The notes: generated by a model from the sequence alone, not told the origin. DNA of 43,449 bases from a virus (IMGVR_UViG_3300046006_004189:1-43449); one strand, 5' to 3'. Counted from the first letter of the stretch, positions 7,632 to 16,367 are shown. Numbers and translations: made by a program.

Positions 7632-8600
7632 ATGCAACTTTCAAATCAATTAAAAAAGAGATTTTGTAGCAATTATAATATACCTATTAAAATTTTTTCA
7701 GAACCTTGTTTTACATCAAGAATAGAATTGTATGATACTTATTTTGATACAAAAAACAAACTTAATGAATTTATAAATGATGTTAATAAGTATAGTAATG
7801 AAGAAGATTATTTTGCAGAAGATAATAAAATTATGCAAACAATTATTGATCATATTAGGGGTAAAGATGGATATGTTTATTTTAATAATATGGATATGAA
7901 AAGATTTGAAACTAGATATAATTTCCCCTCATCTGATATTTGGAAAGAAAATAATGTTGACAAAGTTGTTTTTAGTATTGATTTGAAAAAAGCAAATTTT
8001 CAAGCATTAAATAATTTTACTAAAAACATATTTGATAATAAAAAAGATTGGGAAACTTTTATTGAACAATTTACTGATGAAAAATCTAAAATATCATCAA
8101 AACATCTTAGACAGATCATATTTGGTTCAATTTCTCCAAAAAGGCAAACAATATATCAAAGATATTTAATGGAAACTATATTAGATGAATTATTTAAAGT
8201 ATCTCCTCATTGGGATAAAAATATTTTATCACTTTCAAATGATGAAATTGTTATTGATGTTACCCCAATAATGTCTTGGAATGGTAAAATGAGTATGGAT
8301 TATCCATTTCTTATGGAGGTTAGAAATAAATTAGAAACAATTTGTGATCAATTAAATTTAAACTGCCATATTGATTGTTTTCAAATAAAGAGTATTGGAA
8401 AAGATATGTATAAAAAGGATTTTCTTTTATCAAGTTCTTCTACTGATGTTTTTAAGAAAGTAAACCATTTAATGATGCCTTTTGTTATTAGAAAAGAATT
8501 AGGAATATATCCAGAACCTGAAGATTATGTTTTTTTCAATGAGGGACATTTGTGTAAGTTTTTAAATAATCCATTGTTAGGAGAGGATATAAATGATTAA
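7632..8600 (+). CDS. Unidentified protein with polymerase-palm-like motifs (speculative)
   Basis: 322 aa from ATG 7632 with RBS AAAAAGGAG; an in-frame ATG at 7602 lies inside the upstream gene and has no RBS. No family recognised with confidence. Three stretches are spaced like family A polymerase motifs: FSIDLKKANFQAL (about 114-126), KHLRQIIFG followed by PKRQTIYQRY (about 158-178), and LSLSNDEIVIDV (about 199-210, compare HDE). The protein is far too short for a complete family A polymerase. It sits between two NADAR-like genes. Confidence 0.6.
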   Translation: MQLSNQLKKRFCSNYNIPIKIFSEPCFTSRIELYDTYFDTKNKLNEFINDVNKYSNEEDYFAEDNKIMQTIIDHIRGKDGYVYFNNMDMKRFETRYNFPSSDIWKENNVDKVVFSIDLKKANFQALNNFTKNIFDNKKDWETFIEQFTDEKSKISSKHLRQIIFGSISPKRQTIYQRYLMETILDELFKVSPHWDKNILSLSNDEIVIDVTPIMSWNGKMSMDYPFLMEVRNKLETICDQLNLNCHIDCFQIKSIGKDMYKKDFLLSSSSTDVFKKVNHLMMPFVIRKELGIYPEPEDYVFFNEGHLCKFLNNPLLGEDIND

Positions 8601-9057
8601 TCCAAAAAAAGATGGAATAACTCATATAAATATTTATTCACAAGCAAAAACAGAACTTGGGCAAATGTTAAGTAATTTCTGTAGAGAATTTATAGATACA
8701 CCTGATGGTAAATTCCTTTCAGTAGAGGGGTATTGGTATTGGTTAAGCATTGAAGATTGTGAAGAAAAAGAAGTGTTAAAAACAAGTTTTGGTCATAATG
8801 CAAAGACTTTAGGAAAAAAAATATTACAATCAAAAGAAAAAAGATTTGATAATGATTTTGAAAAAAAAATAACAGATGCTATTTGGTGTAAGTTTTCTAA
8901 AAATAAAAATTTACTCTTACCTAAATATTACAATATTCCATTTGAACATTATTATAATTATAATGGAACAATAGTTGATGTTAAAGATAAGTACAAGTGG
9001 ATGATGGATGCAATAGATAATATGAGAAATAAAATAATAGAAGAAAGGAAACAGTAA
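8593..9057 (+). CDS. NADAR-superfamily-like protein
   Basis: 154 aa. ITHINIYSQAKTELGQMLSN, then SVEGYWYWLSIE, then GHNAKTLGKKIL, and the C-terminal PFEHYYNYNGTIVD, parallel the order of NADAR motifs (N-terminal nucleotide loop, E-G-Y-W helix, terminal Y-x-G strand) in a shorter version. I assign it to the NADAR-like phage group by pattern only. It overlaps the upstream stop by 8 nt and ends 2 nt before the CCA-enzyme gene. Confidence 0.6.
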   Translation: MINPKKDGITHINIYSQAKTELGQMLSNFCREFIDTPDGKFLSVEGYWYWLSIEDCEEKEVLKTSFGHNAKTLGKKILQSKEKRFDNDFEKKITDAIWCKFSKNKNLLLPKYYNIPFEHYYNYNGTIVDVKDKYKWMMDAIDNMRNKIIEERKQ

Positions 9058-9059
9058 TA

Positions 9060-10430
9060 ATGATAGATAATATACAACTTAATATACCTTCAGATGTTTC
9101 CTTTATTTTGGATTTATTAAATTCATCAAGATATAAATCTTACATTGTTGGAGGCTGTGTTCGTGACATATTACTAGATAAAGAACCAAAAGATTGGGAT
9201 ATAACTACTGATGCAACTCCAACTCAAGTAATAGAAGTTTTTAATAATTTTAGAGTTATTGAAACAGGAATCCAGCATGGAACAGTTTCAGTTTTAATTA
9301 ATGATGTAATTTATGAAGTTACAAGCTTTAGAATTGATGGTGAATATACTGATAATAGAAGACCAAATTCTGTAGAATTTACAAGCAATTTAGAGGATGA
9401 TTTAAAGAGACGTGACTTTACTATTAATGCAATGGCATATAACCCAACTGAGGGTTTAATAGATTTATTTAATGGTCAAGAAGATTTAAATAATGAAATA
9501 ATTAGATGTGTAGGTATTCCAAATGAAAGATTTAATGAAGATGGTCTTAGAATTTTAAGAGCATTAAGATTTGCAAGTGTACTATGTTTTGAAATTGAAA
9601 AAGAAACAAGTATATCAGTTTTTTATAATAGAGATTTGTTAAGGAATATTTCTAAAGAAAGAATAGCTGTTGAGTTTAATAAAATACTTATGGCAGAAAA
9701 CTCTTATGATATATTAATGGAGTTTAAAGAAGTTTTTTCTGTTTTTATTTCTGAATTAATTCCAACATTTGACTTTAATCAAAACAACCCTTATCATACT
9801 TTAGATATTTATGAGCATATGTGTGTTAGCACTTATAATGTACAACAAGATTTAGTTTTAAAATTAACTATGTTTCTACATGATATTGGTAAGCCTTTAT
9901 GTTATACAGAAACTTTTAATGATGAGTTAAATAAAAACATAGGTCACTTTTATGGGCATGCTAAAATTAGTTCAGAAATAGTAGAAGTTATTTTAAGAAG
10001 ATTAAAATATGATAATGATACTATTAGAAATGTAGTACAATTAGTTTTTTATCATGATATTTTGTTTATAAACACTGAAACTTATATAAAAAAACTATTA
10101 AATAAAATATCAGAAAAAACTTTTAGACAATTAATTAAAGTTAGAATAGCTGATATAGAAGCTCAGAATCCTATATATTCAGATGAAAGAATTAATAAAG
10201 TTTTAGAAGTTGAAAAAACTTTAAATAAAGTTATTTCTGAGCAGCAATGTTTTTGTTTAAAAGAACTTACAATTAATGGTGATATATTAATTGAAATTGG
10301 ATTTAAAGGTGTTGAAATAGGTAATATTCTAAAAGATATTTTGGATAAAGTTATTAATGATGAATTAAATAATATAGAAGAAGATTTAATTTTATATGCA
10401 AAAAATATTTATTTTCAAAAAAAGTATTGA
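9060..10430 (+). CDS. cca: CCA tRNA nucleotidyltransferase (class II, with HD domain)
   Basis: 456 aa. IVGGCVRDILL (31-36 core), KDWDITT with catalytic DxD (D45, D47), HGTVSVLI, RRPNSVEF, and DLKRRDFTINAMAYNP give the complete class II CCA-adding head. The neck motif NERFNEDGLRILRALRFA selects the base. An HD domain follows (YHTLDIYEHM, then FLHDIGKP, then GHAKISSEIV). It adds or repairs 3'-CCA on tRNAs, useful for phage tRNAs or tRNA-like RNAs lacking encoded CCA (see 26101-26270). Its stop codon is part of the next promoter's -35. Confidence 0.93.
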   Translation: MIDNIQLNIPSDVSFILDLLNSSRYKSYIVGGCVRDILLDKEPKDWDITTDATPTQVIEVFNNFRVIETGIQHGTVSVLINDVIYEVTSFRIDGEYTDNRRPNSVEFTSNLEDDLKRRDFTINAMAYNPTEGLIDLFNGQEDLNNEIIRCVGIPNERFNEDGLRILRALRFASVLCFEIEKETSISVFYNRDLLRNISKERIAVEFNKILMAENSYDILMEFKEVFSVFISELIPTFDFNQNNPYHTLDIYEHMCVSTYNVQQDLVLKLTMFLHDIGKPLCYTETFNDELNKNIGHFYGHAKISSEIVEVILRRLKYDNDTIRNVVQLVFYHDILFINTETYIKKLLNKISEKTFRQLIKVRIADIEAQNPIYSDERINKVLEVEKTLNKVISEQQCFCLKELTINGDILIEIGFKGVEIGNILKDILDKVINDELNNIEEDLILYAKNIYFQKKY

Positions 10431-10455
10431 CAAAAATTCAAAAGTATGATATAAT
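10427..10455 (+). promoter_or_regulatory. Sigma-70-type promoter overlapping a stop codon
   Basis: TTGACA (10427-10432) includes the TGA stop of the CCA gene (10428-10430). 17 bp to TATAAT (10450-10455), preceded by GTATGA. Starts the unit from 10490 to 15945. Confidence 0.85.
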
Positions 10456-10489
10456 AGAGAAAAACAAAAAATGAGAGGAAATAAAAAAT

Positions 10490-11050
10490 ATGGGCATGAA
10501 TACAGGGTACTTAACATCAAATAGAACAGCATCAGGAGACGAGGTAATAACACCTTTCTTAGCAGTTATTCCATTATTAAAATATATACCAAAAAATAAA
10601 ATAATTTGGTGTTCTTGTGATGAGGATTGGTCAGCATATGTTCAATTATTTAGAGAAAATGGATATAAGGTAATTAATAGTTGTTTGAAAAATGGCCAAG
10701 ATTTTTTTGAGTATGAACCAGATGAACAATGGGATATATTAATTACTAATCCACCTTTTTCACTAAAAGATAAATGGTTAGAAAGATGTTATGGATTTAA
10801 TAAACCTTTTGCTTTATTATTACCAATGAATAGTTTACAAGGACAAAAGAGATATAAACTTTTCAAGCAAGGAATTGAATTATTAGCATTTGATAAAAGA
10901 GTTGATTATCATACTAATGGTAATTATCAAAGTACAACAAAAGGAAATCATTTTGCAAGTGCGTATTATTGTAGAGATTTTTTGCCAGAAAAACTAATAC
11001 TAGAAGAATTGACAAAATTTGAAAGACCATTAGTTGCTGCTGAGGATTAA
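10490..11050 (+). CDS. N6-adenine methyltransferase-like protein
   Basis: 186 aa. ITNPPFSLKDKWLERC holds the NPPF catalytic motif of N6-adenine methyltransferases. The N-terminal TPFLAVIPLLKYIPK and IIWCSCDEDWSAYV fit the family annotated in phages as tRNA (adenine-N6) or DNA adenine methyltransferase. It is short and lacks a clear glycine-rich SAM loop, so target and activity are open. ATG 10490 or 10496 could start; GAGAGGA is 11-17 nt upstream. Confidence 0.7.
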   Translation: MGMNTGYLTSNRTASGDEVITPFLAVIPLLKYIPKNKIIWCSCDEDWSAYVQLFRENGYKVINSCLKNGQDFFEYEPDEQWDILITNPPFSLKDKWLERCYGFNKPFALLLPMNSLQGQKRYKLFKQGIELLAFDKRVDYHTNGNYQSTTKGNHFASAYYCRDFLPEKLILEELTKFERPLVAAED

Positions 11051-11052
11051 AT

Positions 11053-11262
11053 ATGAAAATAAAAAAAATGGTAAAAGATTTGCATAAAGTAATTAGTATT
11101 TTAATTGTAAAACCAACAGATGAAGATATTAAAAATGCAGTAAAAAAACTTATAAAAATTGCAGAAAAATTAAATGAACTAGATGAAGATATTGAGAATT
11201 TTTTTAAGAATTTTAATGATATGTCTGAAGTTGAATTGCTTGATGGTTCAAACAAACTATAA
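11053..11262 (+). CDS. Small charged helical protein, hypothetical
   Basis: 69 aa, starts 3 nt after the upstream stop. Heptad-like charged residues (DEDIKNAVKKLIKIAEKLNE) suggest a coiled-coil helix. No known family. An intercistronic hairpin immediately follows the stop. Confidence 0.65.
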   Translation: MKIKKMVKDLHKVISILIVKPTDEDIKNAVKKLIKIAEKLNELDEDIENFFKNFNDMSEVELLDGSNKL

Positions 11263-11265
11263 AAG

Positions 11266-11293
11266 AGATAAAAGTATCATTTTATCTGGTTTT
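11266..11293 (+). terminator. Intercistronic hairpin with U-tract
   Basis: AGATAAAA (11266-11273) pairs with TTTTATCT (11280-11287), then GG and four T. It resembles the hairpins at 409 and 2468. Two more small hairpins follow before the next gene: AGGTAGT/ACTACTT around 11301-11317 and GAGC/GCTC around 11341-11355. This 110-nt leader may therefore be regulatory. Confidence 0.5.
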
Positions 11294-11371
11294 ACAATGA
11301 GGTAGTATAACTACTTAGGTAAGTTCAAAAATCAATTACAGAGCCTTGTGTGCTCAGAAAGGATACATATA

Positions 11372-12193
11372 ATGAGTTATAAAAATTATAAAATAGGTGA
11401 TAAAGTTAAATTGAAAAAAGATTTAATTAATTGGAAAAAATATGGTGAACAAAGTTTTGTATCAGAAATGCTAGAATTTAAAGATAAGGAATTAACAATA
11501 AAAGATATTGTTTATAGTGATTATAGTGGTGGTTATTGGCTAGATGGTTGCAGAGGTTATTTTTTCACTGATGAAATGCTTGAACCATTTAGTTATTTTG
11601 ATAATATGAATTATTCAACAGGATACTTTTTTAAACAAATTGAAAAAAAAATACAAGAACTTTATTCATCTAAAGAATTAGATAGAAAATGTATTCAATG
11701 TGGAAGTGAAGATTATCTAATTGAATTACAAGATGGTAAATTTGGTTGTAAAGATTGTTTGAATAAAATTGGGCAAGAACAAAAAGAATTATTGGAAACA
11801 ATAGAATCTTGTTTTGAAAAACATAAGATAGATAATGTCCAACATCAGATAACTGCTTTAGAATCAATTATTTTACATATAAAAAATGAAAATTTGTTAC
11901 TAGATATTCATGAAACTTATAATATAAAAAAAGAATATGGAAAACAAATGGAAGCAATAATTAATGTGTGTGATAATTGTGAATATGCTTTAAAAGGATC
12001 TCCTAATTTTCCAACAGATATAGTTTGTGGATGTGAAGATAGTGATTACCTAACTGATTTTGTAAACAAAGGACATTCATGTGATTTTTTTAGAAATCAA
12101 ACAAAAAAATTGTGCAATAAAAAAGTAGGTAGAAGATGTATTGGATGTGAGTATGAAACTTGGAGTGATAGTGTTCCAAGATGTGGGTTGTAA
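11372..12193 (+). CDS. SH3-like-module protein with multiple zinc knuckles
   Basis: 273 aa from ATG 11372 (RBS GAAAGGA); the upstream in-frame GTG 11348 lies in a hairpin. The N-terminal module (YKIGDKVKLKKDL, then EMLEFKDKELTI, ending FTDEMLEPF) recurs in the proteins at 26887 and 32972. It is followed by a CxxC zinc ribbon (CIQCGSED, then FGCKDCL), a helical region, and C-terminal Cys clusters (CDNCEYAL, CGCEDSDY, CIGCEYET, RCGL). Likely a nucleic-acid or protein-binding adaptor; function unknown. Confidence 0.75.
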   Translation: MSYKNYKIGDKVKLKKDLINWKKYGEQSFVSEMLEFKDKELTIKDIVYSDYSGGYWLDGCRGYFFTDEMLEPFSYFDNMNYSTGYFFKQIEKKIQELYSSKELDRKCIQCGSEDYLIELQDGKFGCKDCLNKIGQEQKELLETIESCFEKHKIDNVQHQITALESIILHIKNENLLLDIHETYNIKKEYGKQMEAIINVCDNCEYALKGSPNFPTDIVCGCEDSDYLTDFVNKGHSCDFFRNQTKKLCNKKVGRRCIGCEYETWSDSVPRCGL

Positions 12194-12237
12194 AAAAAAA
12201 ATATATATATAAACATAAAAAAGAAAGGAAATAATAA

Positions 12238-12765
12238 ATGAACAAATTTGAAAAAGTAACTTTTGAAGAATATTCAAAACATATGGATGATGGATACACT
12301 AGTGGTCGTCTTGATAAAGAATATAATGATATTAAAATACCTTGTAGAGCAACTAAACATTCTGCAGGATATGATTTTTATTCACCACTAGATTTTTATT
12401 TAGATGTTGGGGATACAATAACAATTAATACTGGTATTAAGTGTCAATTAGATCCAGATAAGTTTTTAGCAATATACCCTAGAAGTGGGTTAGGATTTAA
12501 GTATAGACTACAATTAGACAATACTGTGGGCTGTATTGATGCGGATTATTATAATAATGTAAAAAATGAAGGCCTTATATTTCTTAAAATATCTAACTGT
12601 GGATTAAATGATGAACCAGATAACCTAGAAAACCTTTTGTTTGTAAAAAAAGGAGATGCTTTTGCTCAAGGAATTATAACTCAATATTTTGTAACAGATG
12701 ATGATTTCTCTGATAAAACTAGAGAAGGTGGAATAGGCAGCACTACTCCAACTGAAGGTGAATAA
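12238..12765 (+). CDS. dut: dUTP diphosphatase
   Basis: 175 aa. All five trimeric dUTPase motifs appear in order: ATKHSAGYDF (1), PRSGLGFKY (2), GCIDADYYNNVKNEG (3), GDAFAQGII (4) and REGGIGST (5, slightly altered from the usual RGxxGFGST). It hydrolyses dUTP to dUMP and PPi, keeping uracil out of phage DNA and supplying dUMP. A 30-residue N-terminal extension precedes motif 1. RBS AAAGGA. It ends next to an exonuclease gene and lies upstream of NrdJ, forming a dNTP-supply block. Confidence 0.92.
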   Translation: MNKFEKVTFEEYSKHMDDGYTSGRLDKEYNDIKIPCRATKHSAGYDFYSPLDFYLDVGDTITINTGIKCQLDPDKFLAIYPRSGLGFKYRLQLDNTVGCIDADYYNNVKNEGLIFLKISNCGLNDEPDNLENLLFVKKGDAFAQGIITQYFVTDDDFSDKTREGGIGSTTPTEGE

Positions 12766-13343
12766 TGGAAAAATTAACATTTTTAGATTTTGAAACAACA
12801 GGGTTTAAGGAAAATAGAGCAGTTTCATTTGCTCTAATACATATTTGTGATAATAAAGTAGTTAAGAAAAAATATACTTTAGTTCATCCTATGACAGAAA
12901 TTGAAGTTGGTGCTTATAAAATACATAAAATTGGTTTTGCTCAAATTAGAAATGAAAAGAATTTCAAACAAATATGGGCAGAAATTAGAGAATATATTGA
13001 GGGATGTAAAGTTATAGCTCATAATGTAAAATATGATTTAAAGGTATTGTTAGGTGAGTTAGATAGGCATGATTTAGAGTGTGGTGAATTCCAAACTATA
13101 TGTACTTGTGAAAATGCCAAAAGATTAATTACTGATTCAGAAAATCATAAATTAAACACCTTATGTACATATTTTAATTTAACATTAGACAATCATCATA
13201 ATGCAAAAGATGATACTATTGCTTGTAAAAATATATATTATAAACTGCTTGAATTAGGAGAATTAGTTGAGAAAAAAGTAGCTGGTAGGAAAAAATATGA
13301 TACAGATGAATCTGTAATAGATGAAAATCAAAGGCATTTTTAG
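12765..13343 (+). CDS. DnaQ-like DEDDh 3'-5' exonuclease
   Basis: 192 aa. Exo I FLDFETTGF (D8, E10), Exo II IAHNVKYDL (H86, D91), Exo III NHHNAKDDTIAC (H145, D150): the full DEDDh set of the PolC/epsilon proofreading family. Stand-alone, so it may proofread in trans or degrade DNA or RNA. It overlaps the dUTPase stop by one base. Confidence 0.9.
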   Translation: MEKLTFLDFETTGFKENRAVSFALIHICDNKVVKKKYTLVHPMTEIEVGAYKIHKIGFAQIRNEKNFKQIWAEIREYIEGCKVIAHNVKYDLKVLLGELDRHDLECGEFQTICTCENAKRLITDSENHKLNTLCTYFNLTLDNHHNAKDDTIACKNIYYKLLELGELVEKKVAGRKKYDTDESVIDENQRHF

Positions 13344-13485
13344 TAATAAAAAGATAAAACATAAAGGTAAATAAAAACAACATTTTATTGGATTTTTCAG
13401 TTAAAAAATAACCTTGTAAACTAATGGTTTTTATAAATTGAAAAATTCAATGAAATTTTAATAAAACAAAGATTGGAGACAAAAT
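13344..13485 (+). promoter_or_regulatory. 142-nt leader before the ribonucleotide reductase
   Basis: No ORF. It holds two small hairpins: AATAAAA/TTTTATT around 13371-13390, of the recurring intercistronic type, and ATTGAA/TTCAAT around 13437-13451. It is too short for, and lacks the motifs of, a cobalamin riboswitch. Possible attenuation or mRNA processing site; nothing more certain is visible. Confidence 0.35.
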
Positions 13486-15945
13486 ATGGGATTTAAATTT
13501 ACAAATGAAATTTTAGAAAATATATGGAAAGATAGATATAGTAAAAATGATAATATTGTAGAAAATAATTTTAAAAGAGTTGCAAAATATTGTGCTCAAA
13601 ATGAAGAGGATGAAAATGAATTCTATGAAGTAATGTCAAATGTATTATTTTTACCAGGCGGAAGAACTATGAGTAATAGTGGAATAGGTAAAGACTTAAC
13701 TTTAAATAATTGCTTTACTGCTCCATTAATAAAAGATGATCTTACTGATATATTTCAAAAAGTTGCATTAGGTGCAAAAACACATCAAAAAGGTGGCGGG
13801 ATAGGATATAACTTTTCTCAATTAAGACCTAAAGGAAGTACAACTTCTAATAATGCTATTGCAAGTGGTGCAGTTTCATTTATGGATGTTTTTAATGCCC
13901 AAACTGCAACAATATTACAAGGAAATAGACGAGGTGCTAATATGGGATTAATGTCTGTTTACAATATGGATATTGAAGATTTTATAAATGCAAAGTCTTA
14001 TGAAGAAAATAAATTAAATCATTTCAATATAACTGTAATGGTAGATGATGATTTTATAAATGCAGTTAAAGAAAATAAAAATATTTTATTACATTATCCA
14101 GTTTATGATGATAATGGATTTATATTAAAAGATGAAACTAAATGGATATATCAAAAAGAAGTTAGTGCTAAATATTTATGGGATTTAATTATAAAAAAAG
14201 CTTATGAAAATGGTGAACCAGGAATAGGATTCACAGATACAATGAATAAAGATAATAATTTATGGTATATTGAGAATATAGTTGCAACAAATCCATGTTT
14301 TGAGTATTTGTCAGGAACAGTATATGGTAAAAATCCTAAAACAGGAGAGGTATTAGATTCTAATGAATATGGTGGAGCATGCAATTTAGGTAGTTTGTTC
14401 TTGCATAATTTTGTAAAAAATCCTTTTACTAACAAAGCATCTTTAGATTATCACAAACTAAAAAAGACAATAAAAATTGCAATTAAGTTTTTAGATAATA
14501 TAATTGATATAAATAAATTTCCAGATAAGATATATGAAAATTATCAAAAATCTTTTAGAACAATTGGCATGGGAGTAACAGGACTTTCTGACATGTTATG
14601 TATGTTAGGATACAAATATAACTCTAAAGAAGCACAAGACTTGGTAGACAGTTTAATGAATTTTATTTCTTTAAATGCCTATAAATCATCTATTAGTTTA
14701 GCAATAGAAAAAGGAGAATTTCCATTCTTAGATAAAGAAAAGTATATTCAAAGTGGTTATCTTCAAAAACATTTAAAATTAGATAGTCAATGGCAAGAAG
14801 TTATAGATGGTATTATGAAACATGGAATAAGAAATTCAAAAATGATTTCAATTGCACCAACTGGCACTTTGTCTTTAACATTTGGAAACAATTGTTCTTC
14901 TGGAATTGAACCTATTTTTAGTTTATCTTATGATAGAAAAGTTAAAATGGGTGGGCAATCTGAAGAAGATATTAAAATAGTAAAAATGGAAGATTATGCT
15001 TACTACTTATGGAAAAACACTTTGGAAGATAATGTTGTAAAAGAAGATGTTTTTGTAACAGCTATGGATATGACAGTTGATGAACATATTGATATGCTTA
15101 AAAGAATAGCATTTCATGTTGATATGAGTGTTTCTAAAACAATAAATGTACCATCAGATTATTCTTTTGAAGAAACAAAAAATATTTATTTAAAATGTTT
15201 TGATAGTAAAATTAAAGGTTGTACTATTTTTAGACCAAATGAAATTAGAAAAGGTATTTTAATATCAAATGAAGAAAAAAATAAAAATATAGAAATAGTA
15301 AAAGAAGCAAAACAATATAAAACTAATTTAAAACGTGGAGATATATTATTAGTAAATGATGATTTATTAAGTGCTAAAAGGACAATTGTTAATGGATGTG
15401 GTAAGTTTTATATTCATTCTGACTTTGATGAAGATACAGGAGAACAATTAGAAACATTTATTGAAGTTGGATCTGGTGGAGGTTGTGAGAGGAATTTACA
15501 ATTCATTTCAAGATTAATCTCTTTACTATTAAGAAGTGGTGTATCTGTTGATACAATTATAGATCAATCTATGAGTATAAGACCTTGTAAAGCATATACT
15601 GATAGAACTAAAGCTAATGGAGATACTTCTAAAGGAACATCTTGTCCATCTGCTATAGGATATGCTTTGAAAGATTTAAATAAAAAAATTCAAGAGAGAT
15701 GTTTTATGGATATTGATTTAGAAGAAGATGATGAGCTAGAAGATATTTGTTTAAATGAGGGTTGCTCTAGTTGTGAAAATAAATCTTCTTGTCAAAATAT
15801 TTCAGATAAACCAGATGAAATAGATGAAATACAAGATCATGGTATTTGTCCTGAGTGTGGTGCTAAATTAAGTTTTCAAGGTGGATGTAACATCTGCATT
15901 GGAGATGAAAATAACAGTGGATGTGGTTGGAGTAAATGTTCATAA
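13486..15945 (+). CDS. nrdJ: Adenosylcobalamin-dependent (class II) ribonucleotide reductase
   Basis: 819 aa. NNCFTAP (C76) and GACNLGS (C299) form the redox Cys pair, and TNPCFEY supplies N269, thiyl-radical C271 and E273. GGGIGYNFSQLRP and IAPTGTLSLTFG are typical of class II enzymes. The C-terminus carries a zinc-ribbon-like module (CPECGAKL, CNICIG, GCGWSKC). It reduces ribonucleotides with B12 as radical source and needs no oxygen, which suits an anaerobic host with cobalamin. No small subunit is nearby, as expected for class II. RBS ATTGGAGA. A strong terminator follows. Confidence 0.93.
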   Translation: MGFKFTNEILENIWKDRYSKNDNIVENNFKRVAKYCAQNEEDENEFYEVMSNVLFLPGGRTMSNSGIGKDLTLNNCFTAPLIKDDLTDIFQKVALGAKTHQKGGGIGYNFSQLRPKGSTTSNNAIASGAVSFMDVFNAQTATILQGNRRGANMGLMSVYNMDIEDFINAKSYEENKLNHFNITVMVDDDFINAVKENKNILLHYPVYDDNGFILKDETKWIYQKEVSAKYLWDLIIKKAYENGEPGIGFTDTMNKDNNLWYIENIVATNPCFEYLSGTVYGKNPKTGEVLDSNEYGGACNLGSLFLHNFVKNPFTNKASLDYHKLKKTIKIAIKFLDNIIDINKFPDKIYENYQKSFRTIGMGVTGLSDMLCMLGYKYNSKEAQDLVDSLMNFISLNAYKSSISLAIEKGEFPFLDKEKYIQSGYLQKHLKLDSQWQEVIDGIMKHGIRNSKMISIAPTGTLSLTFGNNCSSGIEPIFSLSYDRKVKMGGQSEEDIKIVKMEDYAYYLWKNTLEDNVVKEDVFVTAMDMTVDEHIDMLKRIAFHVDMSVSKTINVPSDYSFEETKNIYLKCFDSKIKGCTIFRPNEIRKGILISNEEKNKNIEIVKEAKQYKTNLKRGDILLVNDDLLSAKRTIVNGCGKFYIHSDFDEDTGEQLETFIEVGSGGGCERNLQFISRLISLLLRSGVSVDTIIDQSMSIRPCKAYTDRTKANGDTSKGTSCPSAIGYALKDLNKKIQERCFMDIDLEEDDELEDICLNEGCSSCENKSSCQNISDKPDEIDEIQDHGICPECGAKLSFQGGCNICIGDENNSGCGWSKCS

Positions 15946-15953
15946 TATAAAAT

Positions 15954-15981
15954 AAAAGAGAGGGGATTTCCTCTCTTTTTT
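15954..15981 (+). terminator. Bidirectional intrinsic terminator
   Basis: AAAAGAGAGG (15954-15963) pairs with CCTCTCTTTT (15970-15979) over 10 bp with a 6-nt loop. A-rich and T-rich flanks let it serve both nrdJ and the convergent gene at 16001-16228. Confidence 0.9.
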
Positions 15982-16000
15982 ATGGCTAACTACAATTTAC

Positions 16001-16228
16001 TTATGATACTTTTTTAACATCAAGTAATTCAAAAATAGTATTTATTGAAATATTATTTGTTTCTAGTAATTCATATAAAGACATAATATCTTGAGTTTTC
16101 TTAGCCTCAGTAAGTTCAATTAGTTTTTCTTTTAAACACTCTAATTTTAAAGTACATTTGTTGATATGGTTTTCAATTGCAAAGATTTCCTCTTCATAAT
16201 TAATTTGTTTTTTAACTCCTCTTGCCAT
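16001..16228 (-). CDS. Small coiled-coil protein on the opposite strand
   Basis: 75 aa, the only convincing minus-strand gene. It has a minus-strand RBS (AAAAAGGAG 8 nt before ATG) and stops at the shared terminator. MARGVKKQINYEEEI, then a long charged helix (NHINKCTLKLECLKEKLIEL), then a short C-terminal globule: this recalls small phage proteins sometimes annotated FliJ-like, without functional support. A TATAAT on the minus strand (16279-16284) may be its -10. Being oppositely transcribed, it could be a regulator; that is inference. Confidence 0.75.
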   Translation of the reverse strand: MARGVKKQINYEEEIFAIENHINKCTLKLECLKEKLIELTEAKKTQDIMSLYELLETNNISINTIFELLDVKKVS

Positions 16229-16367
16229 TTTAATATTCTCCTTTTTCTTTTTAAATTATATTTGTTTTTTATAATATCATTATAACCTATTTTAAAAGAT
16301 ATATACATTTTATTTAAAAAATATTTTACTATTTTAGAAAATTTTTATTTTTTTTTAGTAAAAAGTA

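Noticed and set aside
10914-11255. Long minus-strand ORF of 113 codons
   Set aside because: It is opposite two real plus-strand genes, has no RBS and is Phe/Ser-rich, as expected from the complement of AT-rich coding DNA.
13344-13485. Cobalamin riboswitch before nrdJ
   Set aside because: The gap is short and lacks the B12-box and receptor motifs; only small hairpins are seen.
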